Shown: positions 8,567-17,696 of the stretch, piece by piece
Position numbering within the stretch: the stretch's first letter is position 1
Layout: each line of letters begins with the position of its first letter
Assembly: GCF_003814915.1 (NCBI RefSeq)
Contig: NZ_RKQK01000001.1
Span: 822,031 to 886,030 of the forward strand
DNA from: Pacificibacter maritimus
GTDB taxonomy: Bacteria; Pseudomonadota; Alphaproteobacteria; Rhodobacterales; Rhodobacteraceae
Direction of reading: 5' to 3'
DNA length: 64,000 nt
The notes under the pieces: generated by a model
Told to the model about the DNA's origin: nothing
Database searches by the model: none
What the model saw: only the letters and a program-made list of their open reading frames with translations
Translations under genes and position numbers: made by a program

Positions 8567-9694
8567 TTATGCGCTCTCTTGCCCGAGTGAAACATTGACG
8601 CCTGTCTCGGGATCGAAAACATGGAGCCGCTCGATCAAAGGCGCGACATATACCGTGTCGCCGCGCTTTAAACTGCGGTCGTAGATTTCGCTGGGGATCA
8701 CACAGATAAAGCTGTGACCCTCGATATTGATATGCAGGTTGACCTCATGCCCCATGAATTCGATCACGGTCACTTTGCCTTCGAAAGCGTTCTCAGTGCC
8801 TTTGGGCACATAGGTTAAATGCTGGGGGCGGATGCCGATTTTTACAGGCCCGCTTGGCTGCGTAAGCCGCGCAGCCAGAGCAGCGCCGCCAGAAATTGTT
8901 TGCGAACCGATGATAAGGTTTGCCCCTGACTCCCTGTCTAAAACACCGTCAACGATGTTCATTTCGGGCATGCCGATGAAGCCTGCCACAAAGTCATTCG
9001 CAGGGCGTTCAAACAGGGTCACAGGATCTGCGACCTGCATGATATGCCCGCTTTTCATGACACAAATTCTGTCCCCCATGGTCATGGCCTCAACCTGATC
9101 GTGGGTCACATAGACCACCGTGGCGGGTCGCCCTGCTTCGCGCAGTTCTTTATGCAAATCCGTGATCCGCACCCGCATGGAGGCGCGCAACTTCGCATCT
9201 AAATTTGACAGCGGCTCATCGAACAAAAACACTTCGGGTGATTTGATCAAAGCGCGGCCCACCGCGACACGTTGTGCCTGTCCGCCTGACAGTTCTTTGG
9301 GCAAACGTTCAAGCAGTTCTTCGATTTCCAAAATGCCTGAAACATCTTTGGTTGCCTTGGCGATCTGATCTTTGGGCTTGCGTTTTAGGCGCAGACCAAA
9401 GCCCAGATTGTTTTTGACTTTCATATGTGGGTAGAGCGCATAGTTTTGAAACACCATCGCCAGACCACGTTTACCGGGCGCCAGATCATTGACGATTGTA
9501 TCGCCGATATGAACCTCGCCGCCTGAAATGGTTTCAAGCCCCGCGATCATCCGCAAAGTGGTGGATTTTGCACAGCCTGATGGGCCAACAAACACCATGA
9601 ATTCACCATCTTCGATGTCCAGATTGATACCATGGACGGCCTTAAACCCGTTGCCATAAGTCTTTTCGACGTTCTTGAGCTGCAAGCGTGCCAT
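8567..9694 (-). CDS. togA: Sugar ABC transporter ATPase (TogA/MalK-type)
   Basis: A 375-residue cytoplasmic ATPase of the MalK/UgpC class that drives the importer. ABC domain: Walker A GPSGCAKST (about residues 36-44), Q-loop VFQNYALYPHMK, signature LSGGQAQRVAVGRAL, Walker B VFLFDEPLSNLDAK, H-loop YVTHDQVEAMT. The C-terminal part (from about 235) is the regulatory OB-fold domain (KIGIRPQHL). Walker A has Ala in place of the usual last Gly before the Lys. The start at 9694 gives a TAATG stop/start overlap with the upstream permease gene, a sign of translational coupling; a longer frame would intrude into that gene. Confidence 0.9.
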   Translation of the reverse strand: MARLQLKNVEKTYGNGFKAVHGINLDIEDGEFMVFVGPSGCAKSTTLRMIAGLETISGGEVHIGDTIVNDLAPGKRGLAMVFQNYALYPHMKVKNNLGFGLRLKRKPKDQIAKATKDVSGILEIEELLERLPKELSGGQAQRVAVGRALIKSPEVFLFDEPLSNLDAKLRASMRVRITDLHKELREAGRPATVVYVTHDQVEAMTMGDRICVMKSGHIMQVADPVTLFERPANDFVAGFIGMPEMNIVDGVLDRESGANLIIGSQTISGGAALAARLTQPSGPVKIGIRPQHLTYVPKGTENAFEGKVTVIEFMGHEVNLHINIEGHSFICVIPSEIYDRSLKRGDTVYVAPLIERLHVFDPETGVNVSLGQESA

Positions 9695-10593
9695 TAGCCT
9701 TTTACCCCCCCTGATGAGATGCCTTCGATGAAATACTTCTGCGCCATAAAGAAGACGACGAGTGCGGGTGTGATTGCCAAGACGGACATCGCAAGGATGC
9801 GGTTCCATTCAAAGGCTTCTGTCGTGTCGATCGACAGCTTCAACGCCAAACTCACGGGGTATTTTTCCACCGAAGAAATATAAATAAGCGGGCCAAGGAA
9901 ATCGTTCATCGACCACATGAATTGAAACAGACAGACCGAAATCAAAGCAGGTGTCAGCAAAGGCACCACGATGAAGATCAGCGTCTGGAATGAATTGGCG
10001 CCGTCTACACGTGCGGCTTCTTCCATATCGCGCGGAATTGCTCGCAAGAATTGCACCAGCATAAAGACAAAGAACGCATCACCTGCGAGGGCTGAAGGCA
10101 CCCAGAGTGGCAGGAAACTGTCCAACCAACCGATGTCTCGGAACAACAGGTACTGCGGAATGCGTGTCACCACATTTGGCAACAACAAGGTCGCAATCAA
10201 TGTCGCAAACAAGATTTTCTTGCCCGGAAATTCAAAGCGCGCAAACCCGTAGGCGACGGCTGTTGCTGAAATCGCCGTGCCGATCACTTTCGGCGCGATG
10301 ATCAAAAACGTGTTCCAAAAGAACCGCGCAAATGTATAGGGCGTCGAGGTTTTCCAGCCATCTATATAGCCTTGGATTGTCGGGTTCTTTGGCAAAAATC
10401 CAGGATTGGTGAAAATCTCGGAATTGGTTTTAAAAGAGGCCCCGATCAACCAGATCAGCGGGTAGAGCATCATCAACCCTACGGCCGATAAAACAAAGTA
10501 ACGGATAAGAGCATTGATACGGGCGCGGCGGCGCAATTTGGCTTGCTGAGCCCGTGCCTTGCTTTCGATTTCAGGGTGTATTGTCTGTGTCAT
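9694..10593 (-). CDS. togN: Sugar ABC transporter permease, MalG-type (TogN-like)
   Basis: A 299-residue inner-membrane protein of the binding-protein-dependent permease family, with about six hydrophobic segments starting with YFVLSAVGLMMLYPLIWLIGASF. The EAA loop that contacts the ATPase is visible as EEAARVDGANSFQTLIFIVVPLLTPAL (about residues 197-223). It forms the import channel together with the MalF-type partner encoded 9 bases upstream. It overlaps the ATPase gene by one base. Confidence 0.88.
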   Translation of the reverse strand: MTQTIHPEIESKARAQQAKLRRRARINALIRYFVLSAVGLMMLYPLIWLIGASFKTNSEIFTNPGFLPKNPTIQGYIDGWKTSTPYTFARFFWNTFLIIAPKVIGTAISATAVAYGFARFEFPGKKILFATLIATLLLPNVVTRIPQYLLFRDIGWLDSFLPLWVPSALAGDAFFVFMLVQFLRAIPRDMEEAARVDGANSFQTLIFIVVPLLTPALISVCLFQFMWSMNDFLGPLIYISSVEKYPVSLALKLSIDTTEAFEWNRILAMSVLAITPALVVFFMAQKYFIEGISSGGVKG

Positions 10594-10602
10594 ATCTGTC
10601 CC

Positions 10603-11490
10603 CTAACTGCGCTTATCGCCAGCGTAATAGACCCATTTCTTTGACGACCAGAAGGCCACGACGGTCAGGACCATTATGATGACAAACAAGACCCACGCGA
10701 TGGCTGAAGCATAGCCCATGTCAAAGTTTTTAAAGGCTTTTTCGTAGATGTAGAGCGGCAAGAGATAGGTAGATTTCAGTGGGCCACCTTCAGTGATGAT
10801 GTAGGGACCGTTGAATTCCTGAAAGGCTTGCACCGTCTGCATAATCAGGTTGAAAAAGATAACCGGCGTGATCAAAGGCAGAGTGATATAGCGGAATTGG
10901 TGCCACTTATTTGCCCCGTCAATCGCCGATGCCTCATAGAGAGATTTATCGACCGATTGCAGTGCCGCCAAGAAAATCACCATGGCGGAGCCGAACTGCC
11001 AACACCGCAAAAGCGTGATGGTAAACAGTGCATTTGTCGGGTTGCCAAACCAGTTGATGGCCTCAAGACCGATGAATTCTAGCCCCATATTCACCAGACC
11101 TGTGTCTGCGAATATGTAGCGCCACAATACAGCAATCGCGATGGACCCGCCCAAGATGGAAGGCACGTAATATGCTGTGCGGAAAAACCCGATGGCACGC
11201 AGGCGGTAATTCAAAATCACCGCTATGAACAAGGCGAAAACAAGTTTCAGCGGCACGGTCAAAAACACATAAAGCAGCGTGACTTTCAGCGATTTTTCAA
11301 AGGTGCGATCCCGCGTGAACAGCTTTTCATAGTTCTTGGTGCCGACCCAAGTGGGATCAGACATCAAATTGTAATCGGTAAAGCTGAGGTAAAACGAATA
11401 TCCGAACGGAAAGGCCGTAAAGATCAACAATCCAATCACATAGGGCAAGACATAAGCCAGCCCCATGTATCTGCTTTCCCCGCCCATCAC
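10603..11490 (-). CDS. togM: Sugar ABC transporter permease, MalF-type (TogM-like)
   Basis: A 295-residue inner-membrane permease, the partner of the MalG-type protein. It has about six hydrophobic helices, starting with VLPYVIGLLIFTAFPFGYSFYLSF, and an EAA loop YEASAIDGANKWHQFRYITLPLITPV (about residues 204-229). The start is either GTG at 11490 or ATG at 11487; both have GAGGCGGC nearby. It is the first gene of the importer/hydrolase operon and is divergent from the AraC-type regulator across 236 bases that hold an 18-bp palindrome. Confidence 0.87.
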   Translation of the reverse strand: MMGGESRYMGLAYVLPYVIGLLIFTAFPFGYSFYLSFTDYNLMSDPTWVGTKNYEKLFTRDRTFEKSLKVTLLYVFLTVPLKLVFALFIAVILNYRLRAIGFFRTAYYVPSILGGSIAIAVLWRYIFADTGLVNMGLEFIGLEAINWFGNPTNALFTITLLRCWQFGSAMVIFLAALQSVDKSLYEASAIDGANKWHQFRYITLPLITPVIFFNLIMQTVQAFQEFNGPYIITEGGPLKSTYLLPLYIYEKAFKNFDMGYASAIAWVLFVIIMVLTVVAFWSSKKWVYYAGDKRS

Positions 11491-11580
11491 GCCGCCTCAG
11501 TCTTGGCAAAAACGCATGACATTCGTGTCGCATATTTATGTTCGAAATAATGCATATCTGAAAAGTAAAACGCCAGATCC

Positions 11581-11598
11581 AATCGACAGCTGTCAATT
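11581..11598. promoter_or_regulatory. Candidate operator in the tog operon / araC divergent region
   Basis: Imperfect 18-bp palindrome AATCGACAG / CTGTCAATT (8 of 9 positions complementary, perfect core GACAGCTGTC). It lies about 90 bases before the togM start and 129 bases before the AraC-type gene. The minus strand reads TTGACA inside it, so it may overlap a -35 element for the tog operon. The cognate regulator is not known. Confidence 0.45.
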
Positions 11599-11726
11599 AG
11601 AGTAAACGCCTATCACCCCCCCTTTTTTCTTTATCAGAGTTATATTTATTCGTGTAACACTGATTCCCTGAGATAGATTTACGCATGTATTTTGCACGAA
11701 GCGAATGAACAGAAAGGCAGGATAAG

Positions 11727-12605
11727 ATGGACAAAAACGAACTTGGGCCATTTTCAGGCATTCCAACCCATGCCGTCGGACTGCAATTGACCAGATCAAC
11801 CATCAAAATGACCCATTCACCGACATGGCGCGTGGATAAATCCAATCCTGTTCACGATCTCATTATTTGCCTCACGGGTGCGGGAAAATATAACATCAAC
11901 GGCGAGACAGTCATCTTGACACCCGGACAGGCGCTTTTGGTGCCTGCGGGCACAAGGTTCCAAGGTCAAACCCATACACAAGACCGCTACACAGGTGTGG
12001 CGCAGCATTTTTCGCTCACTCTTTTTGGCACTGTCGATATGCTTAGCCAAATGAGCTTGATCCAAAGCACGCCCATGCCAAATTGGGATGTATTTCGCCC
12101 ACTTGTGCAACATTATCATGACACCGCCCCCGAAACTTCGACCACTTTGGGACAGCATCACATGTTTATGGTGATTTTGCTGGCCTATCTTGAAGCTGCC
12201 TTTTTAGGCTGGCATGAAAAAGCAATGGGGGCCATGGATGGGCAAGATGCATTGTCTTTGCATATTATGTTAGCCGCAGCGCGGTTGGGCGATGATCCAT
12301 TGGCGCCCGATGCTTTAGAGCGCACTTTAGATCGCGCGCCTTTCAATCCAGACTATTTTCGCCGCGCCTTTCGCGACCGTATTGGACAGACTCCGCAAAA
12401 ATTTCTGGAGTCAAAAAAGATGGACAAGGCAATGCATGCCTTGATGCTGGGCAAATCGGTGAAAGAAGTCGCCGCAGAGGTGGGCTATCAAGATGCCTAT
12501 TTTTTCAGTAGAATGTTCAAGCGGTACATGGGTAAACCACCTTCGGCTTATAGATTAAAATCGCGCGATAAAGCATTGCGTGAAAAGGATTTATATTCAG
12601 AATAG
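11727..12605 (+). CDS. AraC-family transcriptional regulator of the pectin locus
   Basis: A 292-residue protein. The N-terminal half is a cupin-like sensing domain (NINGETVILTPGQALLVPAGTRFQGQT, about residues 53-79). The C-terminal 100 residues are the double helix-turn-helix of AraC, with FNPDYFRRAFRDRIGQTPQKFL and VAAEVGYQDAYFFSRMFKRYMGKPPSAYR. AGGCAGGATAAG precedes the ATG. It is divergent from the tog/hydrolase operon and convergent with the kdu operon, so it likely activates the importer operon on a pectin-derived signal; the inducer cannot be told. Confidence 0.88.
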   Translation: MDKNELGPFSGIPTHAVGLQLTRSTIKMTHSPTWRVDKSNPVHDLIICLTGAGKYNINGETVILTPGQALLVPAGTRFQGQTHTQDRYTGVAQHFSLTLFGTVDMLSQMSLIQSTPMPNWDVFRPLVQHYHDTAPETSTTLGQHHMFMVILLAYLEAAFLGWHEKAMGAMDGQDALSLHIMLAAARLGDDPLAPDALERTLDRAPFNPDYFRRAFRDRIGQTPQKFLESKKMDKAMHALMLGKSVKEVAAEVGYQDAYFFSRMFKRYMGKPPSAYRLKSRDKALREKDLYSE

Positions 12606-12629
12606 AGACCTATAACATATAGGGAAATG

Positions 12630-12656
12630 AAAAAACTGGCCCCCGAAGGCGCCAGT
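12630..12656 (-). terminator. Terminator of the uxaC-TRAP-kdu operon
   Basis: On the minus strand: ACTGGCGCC, loop TTCG, GGGGCCAGT, then TTTTTTC. It lies 48 bases after the kduD stop. It may also act in part on the convergent araC transcript. Confidence 0.82.
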
Positions 12657-12703
12657 CCATGTGCTATAAATCCAGTTCTGTCAGACAGGTACGCGCAAAG
12701 AGT

Positions 12704-13447
12704 TTAGCGTGCGAGCCAACCGCCATCGACATTCAAAACCGCACCTGTGACGTATTTCGCCGCCTTCGACGCAAGATAGGCCGCAGTGCCACCGATATCT
12801 TCGGCATCGCCCCAACGCCCTGCTGGAATGCGCGCCAGAATAGCCTCATTGCGCGCGGGATCATTGCGTAGGGCTTCGGTGTTATTGGTTGAAATATAGC
12901 CTGGCGCGATGGCGTTGACTGTGATCCCTGATGCGGCCCATTCGTTCGCCAATATTTTGGTTATTCCTGCCACAGCATGTTTGCTGGCGGTATAGGCAGG
13001 CACGCGGATACCGCCTTGGAAAGACAATAAAGACGCAATATTGATGATCGATCCCCTGCCGCCTTTGGCCATCAATTCCTTGCCAAAGGCCTGACAGGTG
13101 AAAAACAGTGCCTTTTGATTGACATCCATCACCGCATCCCAATCTTCTTCGGAATATTCAACTGAATCTTCGCGGCGAATGATGCCCGCATTGTTGACAA
13201 GGATTGAAATGCCTTGGTCTTTAAAAACGTCTTTGGCTGCCATAGGATCTGCGAAATCGAGGGTCAGGCTTTCGCCTGTTCCCCCTGCTTTTTCGATCAC
13301 CCGAACGGTGTCATCGCAAGACCTCCGACCCGCACAAATCACATGCGCACCTTGGCCCGCAAGTGAGACAGCGATGGCTTGACCGATGCCAGTGTTCGCG
13401 CCTGTGACAAGCGCCTTTTGTCCTGAAAGTGAAAACAAATCATACAT
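12704..13447 (-). CDS. kduD: 2-dehydro-3-deoxy-D-gluconate 5-dehydrogenase
   Basis: A short-chain dehydrogenase of 247 residues that reduces 2,5-diketo-3-deoxygluconate (DKII) to 2-keto-3-deoxygluconate with NAD(P)H, the last step of the unsaturated-uronate branch. Motifs: GANTGIG cofactor loop (residues 17-23), NNAGI (about 85), active-site Tyr-Lys in YTASKHAVAG (about 151-160), and a C-terminal GAVLNVDGGWLAR typical of the family. AGGGGGC precedes the ATG. It follows kduI by 9 bases and is the last gene of the operon. The neighbours kduI and kdgF make this specific assignment safer than for a lone SDR. Confidence 0.93.
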   Translation of the reverse strand: MYDLFSLSGQKALVTGANTGIGQAIAVSLAGQGAHVICAGRRSCDDTVRVIEKAGGTGESLTLDFADPMAAKDVFKDQGISILVNNAGIIRREDSVEYSEEDWDAVMDVNQKALFFTCQAFGKELMAKGGRGSIINIASLLSFQGGIRVPAYTASKHAVAGITKILANEWAASGITVNAIAPGYISTNNTEALRNDPARNEAILARIPAGRWGDAEDIGGTAAYLASKAAKYVTGAVLNVDGGWLAR

Positions 13448-13456
13448 AAAAGCCCC

Positions 13457-14287
13457 CTAGCGCATATCTGCAGGCTGAATGAAATCCATATCGGTATAGT
13501 CGACATTGTCGCCAGCCATCGCCCAGATGAAGGTATATTCGCCAATACCCGCGCCAGAGTGGATGGACCATGTGGGCGAAATCACGGCCTGTTCATTTGC
13601 GACAACAAGGTGGCGGGTCTCTTGGGGTTCGCCCATAAAGTGAATAACACGGGACTCGTCGGCCATGCCCCAGTACAAATAGGCCTCCATTCGGCGATCA
13701 TGAACATGCGCAGGAATTGTGTTCCAAACGGAGCCTTCTTCAAGCGAAGTATAGCCCATAACCAATTGGCAGCTTTCCATCACAAGCGGATGGATGAACA
13801 TTTTGATGGTACGCTTGTTCGACGTGGCGGCTTCGCCCATTTCGACCTTTTTTGCTTCTTCCACAGTGATCAAACGAGAGGTGTAGGATTTGTGCGCTGG
13901 ACAAGAGGTTATGTAAAAACGCCCCTGCCCCGAAAACGTCACAGCGCCAGATCCCATGCCCAGATACAGCACATCGCCTTTGTTCATCGCGTATGTTTCA
14001 CCGCCTGCCTCTACTGTGCCCGCGTCGCCTATGTTCACAATGCCCATTTCACGACGTTCTAAAAATGTTTCGGTACGCGTTTCATCAACTTTGCCCAAAG
14101 TCAGCTTACCGCCGTTTGGCACAGCACCCCCGACGGTAAAACGATCATAATGCGTGTAGACAAGGCGAATTTCACCCTCTGCGAACATGCCTTCTGCCAA
14201 AAAGTTATCGCGCAAAGCCTGCGTGTCCATAGCTTTGGCATGGTCGGGGTGAATGGCGTGGCGGGTTTCAACATCAAGTGTGGTCAT
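13457..14287 (-). CDS. kduI: 5-dehydro-4-deoxy-D-glucuronate isomerase
   Basis: Cupin-fold, zinc-dependent isomerase of 276 residues that turns 4-deoxy-L-threo-5-hexosulose uronate (DKI) into 2,5-diketo-3-deoxygluconate (DKII). The family metal motif HVHDRRMEAYLYW is at about residues 194-206. The N-terminus ETRHAIHPDHAKAMDTQALR and the block YTHYDRFTVGGAVP are characteristic of KduI. Length is normal. AAGAAG precedes the ATG. It sits between kdgF and kduD in an operon, in the order of reactions. Confidence 0.95.
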   Translation of the reverse strand: MTTLDVETRHAIHPDHAKAMDTQALRDNFLAEGMFAEGEIRLVYTHYDRFTVGGAVPNGGKLTLGKVDETRTETFLERREMGIVNIGDAGTVEAGGETYAMNKGDVLYLGMGSGAVTFSGQGRFYITSCPAHKSYTSRLITVEEAKKVEMGEAATSNKRTIKMFIHPLVMESCQLVMGYTSLEEGSVWNTIPAHVHDRRMEAYLYWGMADESRVIHFMGEPQETRHLVVANEQAVISPTWSIHSGAGIGEYTFIWAMAGDNVDYTDMDFIQPADMR

Positions 14288-14354
14288 GATCTTCTTTCTG
14301 TAAGTTATCTGTTAGGCACACGGGGGGCAGCGCGCGACCCGTTTTCAATTCGGA

Positions 14355-14672
14355 CTATAAAAAGTCGTCACGGCGCGGGGTGAAGGTGTCGACCAGCCTG
14401 CCCGCTTTTTGGCATTTGCAGCCGTGCACCGCATTGGCTGGGATGACGAAGCTATCCCCCGCTGAGACGTCGAAGGTTTCTCCATCAATAGAAAATGTGA
14501 ATACTCCGCTTTCCACATATGTGGATTGCACATGCGGGTGCGCATGCAGCGCGCCCTCGCCTTGTTCCTCAAAGGTAAAGGCGACGACCATCAAGGTGTC
14601 ATTTTCCGATAAAACCTGACGGCGCACATAGGCGTCGACTTGAACCTCGGGAAAACTGCGAACATGGGACAT
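14355..14672 (-). CDS. kdgF: Cupin protein KdgF, unsaturated uronate linearisation
   Basis: A single small cupin domain of 105 residues, the usual size of KdgF. Known KdgF proteins convert the 4,5-unsaturated galacturonate or glucuronate monomers released from pectin (or alginate) to the linear ketone DKI, feeding KduI. Metal-binding cupin motif 1 is HAHPHVQSTYVESG (about residues 43-56) and motif 2 is PANAVHGCKC (about 77-86). AGGAGACC precedes the ATG. It lies between the TRAP permease gene and kduI, directly upstream of its product user. No signal peptide, so cytoplasmic. Confidence 0.9.
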   Translation of the reverse strand: MSHVRSFPEVQVDAYVRRQVLSENDTLMVVAFTFEEQGEGALHAHPHVQSTYVESGVFTFSIDGETFDVSAGDSFVIPANAVHGCKCQKAGRLVDTFTPRRDDFL

Positions 14673-14699
14673 AAAGGTCTCCTAGCGGTGAAACGGTAT

Positions 14700-16010
14700 T
14701 TAGTGGAACAAGGATGGCAGCCAAAGCGACAAAGCTGGGATGTAAGTCACCAAAAGCAAAGTGAGCACTGACGCGAAATAGAAAGGCCAGATCGTGCGCA
14801 CAGCATCCCAAACAGGGATCTTACCCACGGCACAGCCGACGAATAGAACCGATCCGACAGGCGGCGTACACAACCCGATGCCAAGGTTTAAAATCATCAC
14901 GATGCCGAATTGAACAGGATCAACCCCAAAGGCCATCGCCACAGGCAAGAAGATCGGTGTGGTGATCACAATCAGCGGCGACATATCCATGAATGTGCCC
15001 AAGAACAGCAACAAAACGTTGATTAAAAGCAAGATCACGATCGGATTTTCTGAAATGCCTTGCATGAAGACAACCAAGCTGGCGGGCACTTTCATATAGG
15101 CCAAGAGCCACCCAAAAGAGGCTGCACAACCGATCACCAAAAGGACCATGGCCGTGGTGCGCACAGCGCCTTTTACAGCTTGAACAAAGTCGAAAAAGCT
15201 TAGGGATTTGTACAAGAAAAACGTCACAGCCATGGCATAGACCACCGCCACACAGGACGATTCAGAGGCTGTGAAAATACCTGATCTCACCCCTCCGAAA
15301 ATAATCGCGACCAAGATCAAACCAGGCAAAGCTGACACGATGAGCGTCAAAACCATACGACCGCCAGGAAAGGCTTCTGTCGGATAACCGCGACGACGCG
15401 CGACGATATAAGCGGCCAGCATCAAGGCCAAAGCCAAGATCAATCCGGGGATAATCCCAGCGGTAAACAAGTCGGCGATAGAAATGCGTCCGCCCGCGGA
15501 AATCGAATAGATAATCAGGTTATGCGACGGCGGCAGCATGAGCGCGATGATCGAGGAACACACCGTCACATTGACCGCGTAATCTGCATCATAGCCACGC
15601 TTCACCATTTGCGGCACCATCAAGCCGCCGATTGCAGATGTATCCGCCGCAGCAGAGCCTGAAATGCCCCCAAACAAGACAGAGGCCAAGATGTTGACCT
15701 GCCCCAACCCGCCTTTGAAGTGGCCGACAGCCGCCCCTGCAAGTGCCACAAGGCGTCGCGCAATATCGCCGCGCACCATAAGTTCACCCGCGAAGATGAA
15801 AAACGGGATGGCCATCAGCGAAAACACAGAGACGCCCGAATTCAAGCGCTGGAACACCACCACAGGCGGCAGTCCCAAATACAAAACAGTCGCAAAGGAA
15901 GACGCGCCCAAGCAAAAGGCAACAGGTGTGCCGATCAACAGTAAAAAAGTAAAAGTGCCAAAGAGCACCCAAAGCTCCATGCCGGGGCCAATAAGTTCAG
16001 CTATACCCAT
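14700..16010 (-). CDS. dctM: TRAP transporter large permease, DctM family
   Basis: A 436-residue inner-membrane protein with a dozen or so hydrophobic segments, the substrate-translocating subunit of a tripartite ATP-independent transporter driven by a sodium gradient. Family features include FAGELMVRGDIARRL, FGGISGSAAADTSAIG and the last third GTFMDMSPLIVITTPIFLPV. I start it at 16010, one base after the stop of the small-permease gene, with GAGGACC as ribosome site; the longer frame overlaps dctQ. The operon context (kdgF, kduI, kduD, uxaC) points to uronate import. Confidence 0.9.
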   Translation of the reverse strand: MGIAELIGPGMELWVLFGTFTFLLLIGTPVAFCLGASSFATVLYLGLPPVVVFQRLNSGVSVFSLMAIPFFIFAGELMVRGDIARRLVALAGAAVGHFKGGLGQVNILASVLFGGISGSAAADTSAIGGLMVPQMVKRGYDADYAVNVTVCSSIIALMLPPSHNLIIYSISAGGRISIADLFTAGIIPGLILALALMLAAYIVARRRGYPTEAFPGGRMVLTLIVSALPGLILVAIIFGGVRSGIFTASESSCVAVVYAMAVTFFLYKSLSFFDFVQAVKGAVRTTAMVLLVIGCAASFGWLLAYMKVPASLVVFMQGISENPIVILLLINVLLLFLGTFMDMSPLIVITTPIFLPVAMAFGVDPVQFGIVMILNLGIGLCTPPVGSVLFVGCAVGKIPVWDAVRTIWPFYFASVLTLLLVTYIPALSLWLPSLFH

Positions 16011-16011
16011 G

Positions 16012-16542
16012 TCAGCGGTCCTCTTCGGGAAGTTCGGTTTCGCCAAAGCGGGCTGTGACCATGCCGCAGGCGCGGCGCAAAATACGCTCGATAGAGAACA
16101 GCGTCATCAAAACGCCCCCCATGATAATAGAAACAAAGGCCCATCCGCCTGAAATGCCGATATTAGGAATGGTAGATTGCCATGTTTTATCAAGCAGTTG
16201 CACGCCGTAGTAAATCATACCAAGGCCAAAAGCTGCGATCACGATATCGGAAATCGTATAGAGCACGTTCTTGACGGATTGCGGTAAAATATACAGCAAA
16301 ACATCAAATGACAGGTGATATCCCTCGCGCGTGCCAACAGCAGCGCCTAAGAAAATGAACCAGCCCATGATTAAAATCGACCAGCTTTCCGTCCATGTGG
16401 GTGTGTTGTTCAAAACGAAACGCCCAAAGACCTGATAGGTGATAAAGGCCGTCATCAGGACCAAGCCGATGCCAGACAACCAAAGGGACATGCGGGCAAG
16501 AAAGGCCATCACACGTGCCACTTTTTTCATTATTTTTTGCAT
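16012..16542 (-). CDS. dctQ: TRAP transporter small permease, DctQ family
   Basis: A 176-residue membrane protein with four hydrophobic segments and the DctQ block NNTPTWTESWSILIMGWFIFLGAAVGTREG (about residues 44-73). It partners the large permease. The ATG at 16542 has AAGGCGG 6 bases upstream. One base separates its stop from the DctM start, implying coupled translation. A 10-bp hairpin separates it from the binding-protein gene upstream. Confidence 0.9.
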   Translation of the reverse strand: MQKIMKKVARVMAFLARMSLWLSGIGLVLMTAFITYQVFGRFVLNNTPTWTESWSILIMGWFIFLGAAVGTREGYHLSFDVLLYILPQSVKNVLYTISDIVIAAFGLGMIYYGVQLLDKTWQSTIPNIGISGGWAFVSIIMGGVLMTLFSIERILRRACGMVTARFGETELPEEDR

Positions 16543-16643
16543 TTTGCCGCCTTTGAATTGGCAAAGAGGTTTGAAACCCTGTGTCTGAAAGCATCACAGC
16601 TTGTGGAACACACAAGCACCAGACGGTCGGGTTTCGCGGGATC

Positions 16644-16675
16644 TTGGCGTCAGATCCAAAGGTCACTGACGCCAA
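16644..16675 (-). other. Intercistronic hairpin between TRAP binding protein and permease genes
   Basis: Perfect inverted repeat TTGGCGTCAG (16644-16653) and CTGACGCCAA (16666-16675) with a 12-base loop and no T-tract, starting 8 bases after the dctP stop. This position and form fit an mRNA-stabilising element giving more binding protein than permease. Confidence 0.6.
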
Positions 16676-16683
16676 AACTAAAG

Positions 16684-17664
16684 TTACTCTGTCGCTTGAA
16701 TACGTGTCACAAGATCTTTCAACTTATCTGTCGTCACATATTTTTCGTAGACAGGCACCATCGCTTCGATGAAGGGGGTTTTGTCGATATCTGTGATGAT
16801 TTCGACCCCTGCTGCACGCACTTTTTCTTCGGATGCTTTTTCACGCGCGGCCCAAAGGTCACGCATCACAGGCACAGAAGCTTTGGCCGCAGCGCGCACG
16901 GCGGCTTGATCTTCGGCTGACAGTTTGTCGTAGGATGATTTCGACATCACCAAGACCTCAGGCACGATCAAATGTTCGTCCAAAGTGTAATAGCCTGCGA
17001 CTTCGAAGTGACCTGAGGATTCAAAAGACGGCCAATTGTTTTCTGCGCCGTCGATCACGCCTGTCTGGATGGATGAGTAGACTTCGCCATATGCCATGGG
17101 TGTGGCATTTGCCCCAACGGCTGAGACCATATCAACAAACAGATCAGACTGCATCACGCGGAATTTAAGGCCTTCAAGATCTTTCATTTCAGTGATCGGG
17201 CGTTCTTTGTTGTAAAACGACCGCGATCCGCCATCATAAAAGGCCAGACCAATCAAATCATGGGCTTCAAACGCAGCCAGAATTTCTTCGCCAATCGGGC
17301 CATCCATCACTGTGTGCATGTGATCAACCGAGCGGAAGATATAAGGCAATGACGGCACTTTTGTTTCTTCGATGATGTTGTTGAATGGCCCAAGGGACAC
17401 GCGATTGAAATCAATCACACCGAATTGAGTTTGTTCGATGGTATCTTTTTCTTGGCCCAATTGGGCGGAATGAAACACTTCAACACAAAGTCTGTCGTCT
17501 GTGGCTGCAGAAAGCGCGGCACCCATGGCTTTTACGGCCTCAACTGTTGGGTATCCATCTGGATGCGTATCAGAAGACCGCAGGGTCGTCTCACAGGCAG
17601 TCGCTGTCAAAGTAGAGGCTGCGATCAAAGCAATTGCAGCCGTGAATGATTTCAAATGAGTCAT
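16684..17664 (-). CDS. dctP: TRAP transporter periplasmic solute-binding protein, DctP family
   Basis: A 326-residue protein. Residues 1-24 form a signal peptide ([23 protein letters not shown]). The mature part has the DctP core: [21 protein letters not shown] with the Arg that pairs with a substrate carboxylate, then [23 protein letters not shown] (about residues 168-190). It should bind an organic acid; the uronate operon suggests galacturonate, glucuronate or an unsaturated uronate. The start is set by GGAGGAGAC upstream of 17664. It is 32 bases downstream of uxaC. The ligand is inference. Confidence 0.88.
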   Translation of the reverse strand: MTHLKSFTAAIALIAASTLTATACETTLRSSDTHPDGYPTVEAVKAMGAALSAATDDRLCVEVFHSAQLGQEKDTIEQTQFGVIDFNRVSLGPFNNIIEETKVPSLPYIFRSVDHMHTVMDGPIGEEILAAFEAHDLIGLAFYDGGSRSFYNKERPITEMKDLEGLKFRVMQSDLFVDMVSAVGANATPMAYGEVYSSIQTGVIDGAENNWPSFESSGHFEVAGYYTLDEHLIVPEVLVMSKSSYDKLSAEDQAAVRAAAKASVPVMRDLWAAREKASEEKVRAAGVEIITDIDKTPFIEAMVPVYEKYVTTDKLKDLVTRIQATE

Positions 17665-17696
17665 TATAAAGTCTCCTCCCAAAGACTGTTAATTGA

